This document shows, in pieces, positions 1 through 7,026 of a stretch of DNA of 64,000 nucleotides. The stretch is from Clostridiales bacterium (GTDB taxonomy: Bacteria; Bacillota; Clostridia; Oscillospirales; Oscillospiraceae): positions 28,423 to 92,422 of the forward strand of contig JAJQEV010000118.1 in NCBI GenBank assembly GCA_021201475.1, written 5' to 3'. Both the position numbers and the translations under genes were made by a program. The notes beneath the pieces are model-generated. The model did not search any database. It was not told the DNA's origin and saw nothing but the letters and a program-made list of their open reading frames with translations. Numbering within the stretch: position 1 is the stretch's first letter; every line of letters starts with the position of its first letter.

Positions 1-123
1 CCATGCGCTGGGGCGCTGCCGTCAGGTGGAAGGTGCTATACACCATACTATGCGCCGGGCAGGTAAATTGTTTTTCCCTCTATCGTTTCAGCTCCAAAAA
101 TGCCTCACCGACGAACGCCGGTC

Positions 124-810
124 TTACTTTCCCTTCAAAATTGCGTCCGCCTGCCGCCAGTTGGGGCAGAAGGACTCCAGGTAGCGGTAGAACCGGGCGT
201 TGTGGCTCCCCTCCAGCAGGTGGGTCAGCTCGTGATACAGCACCATCTCCAGGCACTCCGGCGGATACTTTGCCAGGGCCAGGTTCAGGGTGATGCTCCT
301 GGCAGTCGGGTTGCAGCTCCCCCACCGGGAGGACATCTTCCGCACCTGCCACCGGTCAACGGTCAGCCCGGTGCGCTTCTGGCACCGCTCCATCAGGGGC
401 GGGATGGCCTGCTTCATCTGGCGGCGGTACCATTCATCCAGCACGCCCTCCCGCTGCTCCGCTGTGCTGGGACCGACCTCCAGCAGCAGCCTGCCATCCT
501 GCCCGGTGATGTAACCGCAGTTCTCCTGAATGGGCCGCACCTCCAGCGTCCACAGCTCCCCCCAGACGGGCAGCTGCTCCCCGGTGACGTAGGCGTGGGC
601 CTGTAAATCGGGCCTGGCCTGCATCCGGGCCTGATGAGTGTCGATCCACCGGCGCTTTTCCCGGACGAAGGCCGTCACCTCCCGATCTGTGGTGTGGCTG
701 GGGCAGGTGACGGCCACATGGCCGTCCGGCTTCTTCAGCCGGAGGTACATATTCTGAATGGCCTTGCGCTCCACTGTGACAGTCAGGCCGTCTATCACAA
801 GCTGCTGCAT
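124..810 (-). CDS. YgjP/SprT-type zinc metallopeptidase (DUF45)
   Basis: Predicted zinc-dependent hydrolase of the YgjP (DUF45) family, 228 residues, cytoplasmic. The C-terminal third holds HELTHLLEGSHNARFY, an HExxH zinc site followed by the family's conserved H-N-x-R-F, and upstream of it KMSSRWGSC, another family signature. Length is normal for the family. The ATG is preceded by an AAAGGGGGG ribosome site eight bases away. The N-terminal half (KPDGHVAV, REKRRWI) fits the usual YgjP N-terminal region. The physiological substrate of this family is not settled, so only the hydrolase fold is claimed. It stands alone, on the same strand as the CmpB-type gene behind it. Confidence 0.9.
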   Translation of the reverse strand: MQQLVIDGLTVTVERKAIQNMYLRLKKPDGHVAVTCPSHTTDREVTAFVREKRRWIDTHQARMQARPDLQAHAYVTGEQLPVWGELWTLEVRPIQENCGYITGQDGRLLLEVGPSTAEQREGVLDEWYRRQMKQAIPPLMERCQKRTGLTVDRWQVRKMSSRWGSCNPTARSITLNLALAKYPPECLEMVLYHELTHLLEGSHNARFYRYLESFCPNWRQADAILKGK

Positions 811-896
811 GGTGCGTGCCCCCCTTTCCGCTCCGCTGCTGTCATTATACCCGGAAACGGGAGCGGAGGCAAGGCCGGGGTCCGACTATTTGCGCC

Positions 897-1424
897 TTAT
901 TGTCTCATCCGGTACCACCGCAGGCTGTCGGTGGAGCGGGTCTGCCGCAGCAGCAGGCCGCTGCACACGAAGTCCGCCGCCAGCAGCGCCAGCACAGGGG
1001 GCAGCAGGAAGCCGGGCAGCATGGCCACGAAGCGAGCCATCAGCGGCTGCACCCAGGTCACCAGGGCGACCCCCAGCACCCCCCAGCACAGGGAGAAGGG
1101 CAGGCAGACCCGCCCCTTCACGCTGCCCGGCAGGCCACTGTAGTTCCAAAAGGCCACACCCCAACATCGCTCGTAAAACAGCCCCATACCGTATTCCGCC
1201 AGGCTGGCCACCGCTGCCGACCCCAGGAACAGCTGTGGGACGCTGCGCCCCACCGCCGGAGGCAGCAGCAAAATCCCCACCGCCCCCAGCCCGTACACCG
1301 GACACAGCGGCAGCAGCAGGAAGCACTTCCTGTCCTTTTTCCTGGCGTCCGTGACCCGGGCAAAGGCCACCTCTAATAAGAATCCCAAAAAAGAATACAG
1401 AATACCGTACCAAAAAAGCTCCAT
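897..1424 (-). CDS. CmpB-type putative ABC-transporter permease-like membrane protein (PF06541 type)
   Basis: Integral membrane protein of about 175 residues with four to five hydrophobic stretches. The motifs LYSFLGFLLEVAFARVTDARK, LLLPLCPVYGLGA and a WNYSGLPGSVKGRVCLPFS-like segment are typical of the CmpB-like 'putative ABC transporter permease' family found widely in Clostridia. The start is placed at the Met of MELFWYGILYSF because that begins the first membrane segment and matches the family; the frame stays open upstream, but that part is low in hydrophobicity and unlike the family. No ABC ATPase lies nearby, so transport is only a name carried by the family. Function is unknown. Confidence 0.8.
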   Translation of the reverse strand: MELFWYGILYSFLGFLLEVAFARVTDARKKDRKCFLLLPLCPVYGLGAVGILLLPPAVGRSVPQLFLGSAAVASLAEYGMGLFYERCWGVAFWNYSGLPGSVKGRVCLPFSLCWGVLGVALVTWVQPLMARFVAMLPGFLLPPVLALLAADFVCSGLLLRQTRSTDSLRWYRMRQ

Positions 1425-1528
1425 TCTTTTCACCCCACTGGTCAGTATGGTCGGCCACGGGGCAAACCATACGAAGGCGGGGCGGAATTTCCGGTGAAAA
1501 ATCTGCCGCAAAGTCCCGCCGTCCAGCC

Positions 1529-1557
1529 TTGCCGCCTTGGGCAAAGTATGCTATACT
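1529..1557 (+). promoter_or_regulatory. Candidate sigma-A promoter of pyrB
   Basis: TTGCCG at 1529-1534, 17 bases, then TATACT at 1552-1557, ending 33 bases upstream of the pyrB ATG. The -10 is near consensus and the -35 is weaker. No PyrR-type attenuator is evident in the short leader. Confidence 0.55.
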
Positions 1558-1590
1558 GGTACCGATACCAGGAGAGGACGTGGTTTTACA

Positions 1591-2649
1591 ATGCGGCATT
1601 TGATTGACTTTGGCGACCTGACCCGGGCAGAGTGGCAGACCATCTACGACCGTGCAGAGCAAATCATGGCGGACCCGGCAGCCTACAGCGAAGCCTGCAA
1701 GGGGAGGATTCAGGCGAACCTGTTCTTTGAACCCTCCACCCGCACCAACTTCTCCTTCCAGGCCGCCATGCTGCGGCTGGGCGGCAGCATCTTCGGCTTC
1801 GCCGACCCCAAAAGCTCCTCCGTAGCCAAGGGGGAGACGCTGAAGGATACCATGAAAATGGTATCCGCCTATGCCGATGTGGTGGTCATGCGCAACCCCA
1901 GGGAGGGCGCGGCCAAGGCGGCCTCTCTCTACTCCGAATCCCCCGTCATCAACGCCGGGGATGGCGGCCACATGCACCCCACCCAGACCATGGCCGACCT
2001 GACCACCATTCAGCACTACCTGGGCAAGGTGGACGGCATCTCCATCGGCCTGTGCGGCGACCTGAAAAACGGCCGGACGGTACACAGCCTCATCAAGGCC
2101 CTGGCGAAGTTTGACAACGTGAAATTCTACCTCATCGCCCCCCAGGAGCTGCGCATTCCGGAGTATATGCGGGCCTTTATGCGCGCCCAGAACATGGGCT
2201 TCGTGGAGGTCACCAGCCTGGAGGCTGTGATGCCCAACCTGGACGTGCTATATATGACCCGCATCCAGCAGGAGCGGTTCCAAAGCCCCATCGAGTATGA
2301 GCAGGTGAAGGGCGTTTATGTGCTGACCCGCCGGAAGCTGGAGCGGGCCAGGGACAATATGCTGGTGCTGCACCCCCTGCCCCGTGTGGATGAGATCTCC
2401 GTGGATGTAGACGACGACCCCAGGGCCAAATACTTCGAGCAGGCTCGGTGCGGGATGTACGCCCGGATGAGCCTGCTGATGGATCTCGCCATGCAGGAGC
2501 ATTGCGTCCCCGACCCTGTGGAGATCGGCAGCAAGCCGGTGTGCAAAAACCCCAACTGCATCACCCAGTATGAGCATTACCTCCCCCCGCTGGTGAAGGA
2601 GACGGGCGGCCGGTGCTGCTGCGCCTACTGCGACAAGGAAGTGGACTGA
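1591..2649 (+). CDS. pyrB: Aspartate carbamoyltransferase catalytic chain with a C-terminal PyrI-like zinc motif
   Basis: Catalyses carbamoyl phosphate plus aspartate to N-carbamoylaspartate, the committed step of pyrimidine synthesis. 352 residues, about 40 longer than a plain PyrB. Carbamoyl-phosphate loop FEPSTRTNFSFQ, SSSVAKGETL loop, INAGDGGHMHPTQTMADL, GDLKNGRTVHSL and HPLPRVDEI are present in the expected order. After the usual end (MYARMSLLMDL) comes a tail of about 40 residues with CKNPNC and CAYC spaced like the four zinc-binding cysteines of the regulatory chain PyrI. The nucleotide-binding part of PyrI is missing. The ATG follows AGGAGAGG and gives the family start. No other pyr genes are near. 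A transcript from the upstream promoter would make it monocistronic. Confidence 0.93.
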   Translation: MRHLIDFGDLTRAEWQTIYDRAEQIMADPAAYSEACKGRIQANLFFEPSTRTNFSFQAAMLRLGGSIFGFADPKSSSVAKGETLKDTMKMVSAYADVVVMRNPREGAAKAASLYSESPVINAGDGGHMHPTQTMADLTTIQHYLGKVDGISIGLCGDLKNGRTVHSLIKALAKFDNVKFYLIAPQELRIPEYMRAFMRAQNMGFVEVTSLEAVMPNLDVLYMTRIQQERFQSPIEYEQVKGVYVLTRRKLERARDNMLVLHPLPRVDEISVDVDDDPRAKYFEQARCGMYARMSLLMDLAMQEHCVPDPVEIGSKPVCKNPNCITQYEHYLPPLVKETGGRCCCAYCDKEVD

Positions 2650-2674
2650 CAAGGCCATTTCCCCAAAAAAACAG

Positions 2675-2703
2675 TTGACAAACGGCCTCTTGCGTGGTAT
2701 TAT
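2675..2703 (+). promoter_or_regulatory. Consensus sigma-A promoter of the tRNA operon
   Basis: TTGACA at 2675-2680, a 17-base spacer and TATTAT at 2698-2703, 21 bases before the first tRNA. It lies directly after the pyrB stop and probably drives all five tRNAs. Confidence 0.85.
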
Positions 2704-2724
2704 TTACGGGCTGGCAATCGAACT

Positions 2725-2798
2725 GCGGGTGTAGTTCAATGGTAGAATCCCAGCCTTCCAAGCTGGTCGCGTGGGTTCGATTCCCATCACCCGCTCCA
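2725..2798 (+). tRNA. tRNA-Gly (TCC)
   Basis: 74 bases including an encoded CCA. The acceptor GCGGGTG pairs with CACCCGC. The anticodon stem CCAGC/GCTGG encloses CTTCCAA, giving anticodon TCC. The T-loop GGTTCGATTCC is standard. First gene of the cluster. Confidence 0.97.
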
Positions 2799-2800
2799 TA

Positions 2801-2878
<78 letters not shown>

Positions 2879-2991
2879 TGCCTGGCCTTCGGATGTGCAG
2901 TGAGCAATTAAGCCGCCCGGCTTCCTTGCTCCTTGCCGCCCCCCTTTCCACTTCTCAGGTTGGCAGCGATTGCAAGCAGTATTCTCTTTAT

Positions 2992-3069
<78 letters not shown>

Positions 3070-3152
3070 TTTATTACCTCTTGGAAGTGTTCAAGGCCAG
3101 AACGGTTGCTTATGTTCTTCCGATCTGGCTTTCTTCTGTGAGAAAGGGACAA

Positions 3153-3227
3153 TGGGATGTCGCCAAGTGGTAAGGCAAAGGACTTTGACTCCTTTATCCG
3201 TGGGTTCGAATCCCGCCATCCCAGCCA
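3153..3227 (+). tRNA. tRNA-Gln (TTG)
   Basis: Acceptor TGGGATG pairs perfectly with CATCCCA, discriminator G, CCA encoded. The anticodon stem AAGGA/TCCTT encloses CTTTGAC, giving TTG. The D-arm GCCAAGTGGTAAGGC is typical of bacterial tRNA-Gln. Confidence 0.97.
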
Positions 3228-3270
3228 GAAAATTGCGGGTGCTTCCCGTTGTTATAGCGTGTGCTTCCAC

Positions 3271-3346
3271 GCCCCAGTAGCTCAGTCGGCAGAGCACCTG
3301 CCTTTTAAGCAGGGTGTCCGGGGTTCGAATCCCCGCTGGAGCACCA
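3271..3346 (+). tRNA. tRNA-Lys (TTT)
   Basis: 76 bases with encoded CCA. The anticodon arm CCTGC/GCAGG encloses CTTTTAA, giving TTT. The acceptor GCCCCAG pairs with CTGGAGC except for a C-A mismatch at the third pair. All other arms are intact, so it is probably functional. It is the last gene before the operon terminator. Confidence 0.92.
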
Positions 3347-3386
3347 AAACTCCCGAGCGCGGCTGCGTTCGGGAGTTTTGTTTTTT
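3347..3386 (+). terminator. Rho-independent terminator of the tRNA operon
   Basis: AAAACTCCCGA at 3347-3357 pairs with TCGGGAGTTTT at 3369-3379, followed by a T-rich run. It lies immediately after the CCA of tRNA-Lys. Confidence 0.92.
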
Positions 3387-3447
3387 ACTGTCCGATATCA
3401 GCCCCCTCTCCCGCCTGATTGCGCGGAGCGGGGGCTGTTTGCTCGGT

Positions 3448-5556
3448 TTATTCGATTGGTTCGTTGAAGGTGATAATCACGTTCTTCCCGCTGCCCGGCA
3501 GGGAGAAGCGAAGATACACGCACTGGGAGCCGTACCCGTTCCAGTTGGCCCCATTGTCATAGGTCTGGGTGAGCTGATAGTAGTTTTCGCTCAGCTCCGT
3601 CACGTCAAACCAGGTGGAGAACGGCGTGGTACCGGAAAGCTCCTGATGGCACTCGAAGGAGTCGTTGAAGAAGTCTATTCTACAATGAGAGGCCGTGGTG
3701 ACAGACGTTCCCCGGATGTACAGCGTCATCGGGAAGCCGTCACTGTTTTGCCCCAGGAACTGATTTTCAATGAAGCCGGTCACAAAGTAATCGGCATCCG
3801 TGCCCACGTTGCCGTAGGACAGATACTTGCCGTCCATGTAGCCCACGTCGTTGTAAACGGAGCCATCGCTGTCGATGGAGGTGGGAATCAGGTTCGTCAC
3901 GTCATAGCTGGGCGCGGCCTCCTCGGCGGAGATGACCAGGTCGCCCGTCACAGCCGAAACAGTGATGGAGCCGTCCGATTCGTTATAGGCATCCGCCGTG
4001 ATGTCCTCCCCACCCATGGTGACGGTGACGTTGCTCAATGTGTAGCCGCTGGTGGTGACCGTCAGGACAGTGGAATAACTTTCGCCGTCAATGACGTAGA
4101 TGCTGGTATCGGACGAGGTGACGCCGTCCAGCGTGTAGGAGACGCTGTGGGTGTTCACGCTGGCCGCAGCAGTGATGACAATATCACCTGTGACTGCGCT
4201 GATAGAGACTGTCATGGTATCCGCATCCCATACATCGGCGGTGACATCTGCGCCGCCCATGGTAACGGTCATACTGGTCAGCGCCGCGCCGGAGGACAGG
4301 GTAAAGGTCGCGGCATAGCTGCCGCCGTTGGAGACTGTGGCGGCGCTGTTGCTGGTGGTAAGCCCGGTAAGGGTGTTCGTGATGGTGTTCTCAATGGTGA
4401 CGGTGCCCAGGTCGCCGTCAATCATGGCAGTCCGATAGCGGTTCACCAGGTCGGCCTGAATACCCGCCCTGCCGCACCAGTACAGCACATTGTCCAAAAT
4501 GCTGCCGCCCTCCACCAGGCCGGAGAAGTAATCTCTCAGCCCGACCCAGGGGGAATACGTCCGCTTGATGTTCAGCACGCTGCCGCCCCACAGGGTCCCC
4601 ATCAGGGCGCTGACCTCATAGTGAATATCCAAATCCACGCCGGACATCCCCAAAAGCGCCTGGAGGAAGAAGCAGACCAGCCCGGTGCGGTCGATGCCAC
4701 GGGAACAGTGGATGTAGGTAGGAACGCCCATGGCGGCGTTTTTCATACACTGATTGAAGCAGGCAACCAGGGTGTCTCTGTACTCGTTGGTGGTTTCAAG
4801 GGAGAACAGGTTCTCGTAGGAACTCGGCGTTTCCAGGGGAAAGGCTCCATATCCCACGCCGTCCCCGAAGTTGTACTGGCTGGCGCCGCTGTTCTCCAGG
4901 TCGATTTCATATTTCAGGTGACAAACGTTCTTCATCGTGGCGGCGAAGGTGGAGGACGCGCTCGGATAGACGCCGCGATACAGCAGGCCGTACCGCACCG
5001 TTCCGCCGTCGCAGGCGGAGCCGCCTAAATCTCTGGCGTTATCGTCCTCCGTGTCGTAAATCTGCCGCAGACTGCCGGCGGCAAGGAGCTTGCCGTTGGC
5101 TGTGGTAACTCCGCTCCCGTTGACCGTGTACCAGCGATAGGTGTGCCCCGGAATCAAATTGTAAACCGTATAGGTTCCGGCGGAAACGGCCTCGCCCCAG
5201 GACAGGTCGGGGGAATCCTCGTCGCAGAGATAGAGGGTGCCCGCCGCGGGGAGGGTGAGGTCATACCCGGCGGGGTCGTCATAGTTCGCGTCCTCGGTGG
5301 CGTAATCCCCCACCACGGAAACGCTGGCGTAGTTGTCCTCCGTGTACGCAGTTTCCGCCGCCTCCAGATAGGCGGCCAGCGTGCTGTTGAGCTGGGAAAA
5401 GGCGGAGACGCTGTCGTCCGTTCCGCTCCCGCTGCCGTAGCCGCCTATTAGAGTAGCAATGGCGTCGTGGATGGTGGCGTCACTTCCTCCGGTGGCTGCG
5501 TTGACCGAGGCAAGGTCGGTCTGGAGCTGCGCCTGGATGGTGCTCAGACTGCTCAC
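3448..5556 (-). CDS. Phage-fibre-like protein with a tyrosine phosphatase domain
   Basis: 702 residues, no signal peptide or membrane segment. Residues 1-50 (IQAQLQTDLASVNAATGG, IHDAIATLIGGYGSG) resemble the N-termini of tail or fibre proteins of Clostridial phages. Residues about 160-350 form a bacterial tyrosine phosphatase: RDLGGSACDGGTVRYGLLYRG, then HCSRGIDRTG, which is the C-x5-R catalytic loop. Two tandem repeats follow (TVTMGGADVTADV...ISAVTGDIVITA and TVTMGGEDITADA...VSAVTGDLVISA), then a beta-rich C-terminal domain of about 160 residues that may bind a ligand. The start is a GTG sharing one base with the stop of the upstream gene, with GGAGGTGA six bases before it. No capsid, portal or lysis gene is adjacent. 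Domain calls are inferred from motifs; the substrate is unknown. Confidence 0.75.
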   Translation of the reverse strand: MSSLSTIQAQLQTDLASVNAATGGSDATIHDAIATLIGGYGSGSGTDDSVSAFSQLNSTLAAYLEAAETAYTEDNYASVSVVGDYATEDANYDDPAGYDLTLPAAGTLYLCDEDSPDLSWGEAVSAGTYTVYNLIPGHTYRWYTVNGSGVTTANGKLLAAGSLRQIYDTEDDNARDLGGSACDGGTVRYGLLYRGVYPSASSTFAATMKNVCHLKYEIDLENSGASQYNFGDGVGYGAFPLETPSSYENLFSLETTNEYRDTLVACFNQCMKNAAMGVPTYIHCSRGIDRTGLVCFFLQALLGMSGVDLDIHYEVSALMGTLWGGSVLNIKRTYSPWVGLRDYFSGLVEGGSILDNVLYWCGRAGIQADLVNRYRTAMIDGDLGTVTIENTITNTLTGLTTSNSAATVSNGGSYAATFTLSSGAALTSMTVTMGGADVTADVWDADTMTVSISAVTGDIVITAAASVNTHSVSYTLDGVTSSDTSIYVIDGESYSTVLTVTTSGYTLSNVTVTMGGEDITADAYNESDGSITVSAVTGDLVISAEEAAPSYDVTNLIPTSIDSDGSVYNDVGYMDGKYLSYGNVGTDADYFVTGFIENQFLGQNSDGFPMTLYIRGTSVTTASHCRIDFFNDSFECHQELSGTTPFSTWFDVTELSENYYQLTQTYDNGANWNGYGSQCVYLRFSLPGSGKNVIITFNEPIE

Positions 5557-5828
5557 TATGCGTCACCTCCTACCAGAGCGGCGAGTTCGGTCACGGAGCC
5601 GTCCAGTGCTTCCGTCAACGTCTCAACGCTGGCCTGGAGGTCGCTGACGGAACTGTCCAGAGCCGCCAAATCGGCCGCAGAGCTGTCCAGCGCCTCGGTC
5701 AATGTCTCAACATTGGCCTGGAGGTCGCTGACAGAGTTGTCCAGAGCCGCAATGCCCTCCTCCATGTTATTCAGTGCTGCGGCGGTGATGGTGTTGCCGC
5801 TGGCCCAGGTTGTTCTTGTGTAAGCCAT
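5556..5828 (-). CDS. Small coiled-coil phage fibre-like protein
   Basis: 90 residues. The N-terminus YTRTTWASGNTITAAALNNME is a well-known opening of fibre proteins in phages of Firmicutes. The remainder is two tandem 28-residue repeats (LDNSVSDLQANVETLTEAL and LDSSVSDLQASVETLTEAL), four heptads each, visible in the DNA as an 84-base repeat. This predicts a coiled coil, likely trimeric as in phage fibres. It is translationally coupled to the phosphatase-bearing gene. The ATG is preceded by AAGGGGG. Probably the first gene of a two-gene operon controlled by the divergent XRE repressor. Confidence 0.72.
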   Translation of the reverse strand: MAYTRTTWASGNTITAAALNNMEEGIAALDNSVSDLQANVETLTEALDSSAADLAALDSSVSDLQASVETLTEALDGSVTELAALVGGDA

Positions 5829-6124
5829 TTGGTTCCCCCTTTCAAATGCGCCGGACGGACCGCCGTTCCGGGATGAGGTGGATTCGGTTTAATTTCATTC
5901 GGTTTTGTTCCTTTCTGTGTGAGCCAACGCCGTGGCAAAAGCCGTCGGGTTGGCGGTATGTCTGCGTCCAAGCCGGTGGACAGTCTGGGCGCGTCTGTGT
6001 CGGTTGGCGTTCCGCTGTTGCTGACAGCGGAATGGATAGCCACAAATCGTGAGAAGCAGATGGATTTTAAAGGGATAAAACGGCGGGTTCTCCGTAGTGT
6101 AATCACGATTCGTGACCTATGTTC
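5829..6124 (-). other. Untranslated leader of the fibre operon
   Basis: About 290 bases lie between the predicted transcription start near 6118 and the fibre ATG. No convincing gene is seen. A small hairpin CGCTGT/ACAGCG sits at about 6012-6028. The length is unusual for a simple leader and could hide regulation, but no known riboswitch is recognised. Confidence 0.35.
6103..6115. promoter_or_regulatory. Operator-like palindrome, fibre-operon side
   Basis: TCACGA-T-TCGTGA, six-base perfect arms, located at the predicted start point of the leftward promoter. A related site overlaps the repressor's own promoter, which suggests the XRE protein binds both. Confidence 0.6.
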
Positions 6125-6153
6125 AGTATAATACAACCTGCCCCGATTGTCAA
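6125..6153 (-). promoter_or_regulatory. Promoter of the fibre/phosphatase operon
   Basis: On the minus strand TTGACA (6153-6148), 17 bases, TATACT (6130-6125). Near-consensus. The palindrome at 6103-6115 lies across the predicted start point. Confidence 0.8.
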
Positions 6154-6184
6154 CCCCCTAAAACCTCGAATTGTGAAATTGTGC

Positions 6185-6213
6185 TTGACTCTATTCACGA
6201 AACGTGTTATTCT
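6185..6213 (+). promoter_or_regulatory. Promoter of the XRE repressor with operator in its spacer
   Basis: TTGACT at 6185-6190, 17-base spacer, TATTCT at 6208-6213. The spacer contains TCACGAAACGTGT (6195-6207), a variant of the palindrome at 6103-6115. This arrangement predicts autorepression. Confidence 0.75.
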
Positions 6214-6236
6214 GTCAGAAAAAAGGGGGACGCGCA

Positions 6237-6623
6237 ATGACTGTTGGGCAACGCATCAAATCGCTCCGGGAGGAGCGTTCGCTCACCCAAGGGCAGTTCG
6301 CCGCAGCGCTGGGGCTGTCCAAGAGCGCCATCGGAATGTACGAGATCGGGCAGCGGGAGCCGAACCTGGAAACGCTGCACGCCATGGCAGGCTATTTTCA
6401 GGTGGATGTAGCTTACCTTCTGGGAACCCAGGAGGTAAGGAGCGTGGACGAACTGCTGCGGCAGGTGGAGGAGACGCTGACGATTTCAGACGCAGACCCG
6501 CAGTTGGCCGAACTGATGGACAGCGCGGCCCACCTCAACGCCCAGGGCAAGCAAAAGCTGGTGGAGTATGCCAGCGACTTGGTGCAGTCCGGGCGATACA
6601 GGCGGGGGCAGGCAGCGCCCTGA
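6237..6623 (+). CDS. XRE-family (phage-type) repressor
   Basis: 128 residues. Residues 1-60 form a Cro/C1 helix-turn-helix (IKSLREERSLTQGQFAAALG, KSAIGMYEIGQREPNLETL). The C-terminal half is helical (LLRQVEETLTISDADP) and lacks a LexA-type peptidase, so it is not a self-cleaving repressor. The ATG is preceded by AAAAGGGGG. The divergent arrangement and shared TCACG palindromes indicate it controls the fibre/phosphatase operon and itself. A strong terminator follows directly, so the gene is monocistronic. Confidence 0.9.
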   Translation: MTVGQRIKSLREERSLTQGQFAAALGLSKSAIGMYEIGQREPNLETLHAMAGYFQVDVAYLLGTQEVRSVDELLRQVEETLTISDADPQLAELMDSAAHLNAQGKQKLVEYASDLVQSGRYRRGQAAP

Positions 6624-6642
6624 GCCTCGCCGCCGGCAAAGC

Positions 6643-6688
6643 AAACCGGCTTGCATTGGAAGGATGCAAGCCGGTTTTTCGTTTTTTT
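6643..6688 (+). terminator. Terminator of the XRE gene
   Basis: AACCGGCTTGCAT (6644-6656) pairs with ATGCAAGCCGGTT (6664-6676), followed by a T-rich run. Confidence 0.92.
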
Positions 6689-6797
6689 ATGCTGCCCTCG
6701 CAAAGGGAAGGTTCGTATAGAAGAAGTGCTGCCTGCCGCTGCGAAAGCTGCGCAAGATTTGGTTACGCATGATGACGTGAAAGGCTGGTTCCAGGCA

Positions 6798-6962
6798 TTA
6801 AGGAGCCTCTGAACAAATGCACTTCGGCGTCTTGCGGTAAATTTGTGCCATAAATGCGTTGCAAAAACTTGAAATCCGTCAGGATTCCTGCGTTTTTGCG
6901 CCTTTTTCTGACGCAAATTTCCTCGCAATCCGCTCTCGTCCATTTATTCAGAGGTTCCTTAA
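6798..6962. repeat. MITE-like element with terminal inverted repeats
   Basis: A 22-base repeat at 6798-6819 (starting TTAAGGAGCCTCTGAA) is inverted at 6941-6962 with two mismatches. The symmetry extends weakly inward (TTGCGG..AAATTTG against TTGCGA..AAATTTG). No coding sequence lies inside. About 165 bases, the size and form of a non-autonomous transposable element. A target duplication cannot be told apart because the ends are TTAA palindromes. Confidence 0.65.
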
Positions 6963-7026
6963 GATATTGTCGGCAATTTTGATGGCTGCCATAAGGAGAA
7001 AATTCCCTGAAACTGCCGGCATTGCC

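Noticed and set aside
1..123. Coding end of a gene at the left edge
   Set aside because: The open frames there have no ribosome site or recognisable motif and run into the antisense of the YgjP gene. I see nothing to support a gene in 1-123.
3347..6640. Integration of the phage-derived module at tRNA-Lys (att sites)
   Set aside because: I searched by eye for a repeat of the tRNA-Lys 3' end (GGTTCGAATCCCCGC) downstream of the XRE gene and found none, and no integrase is present.
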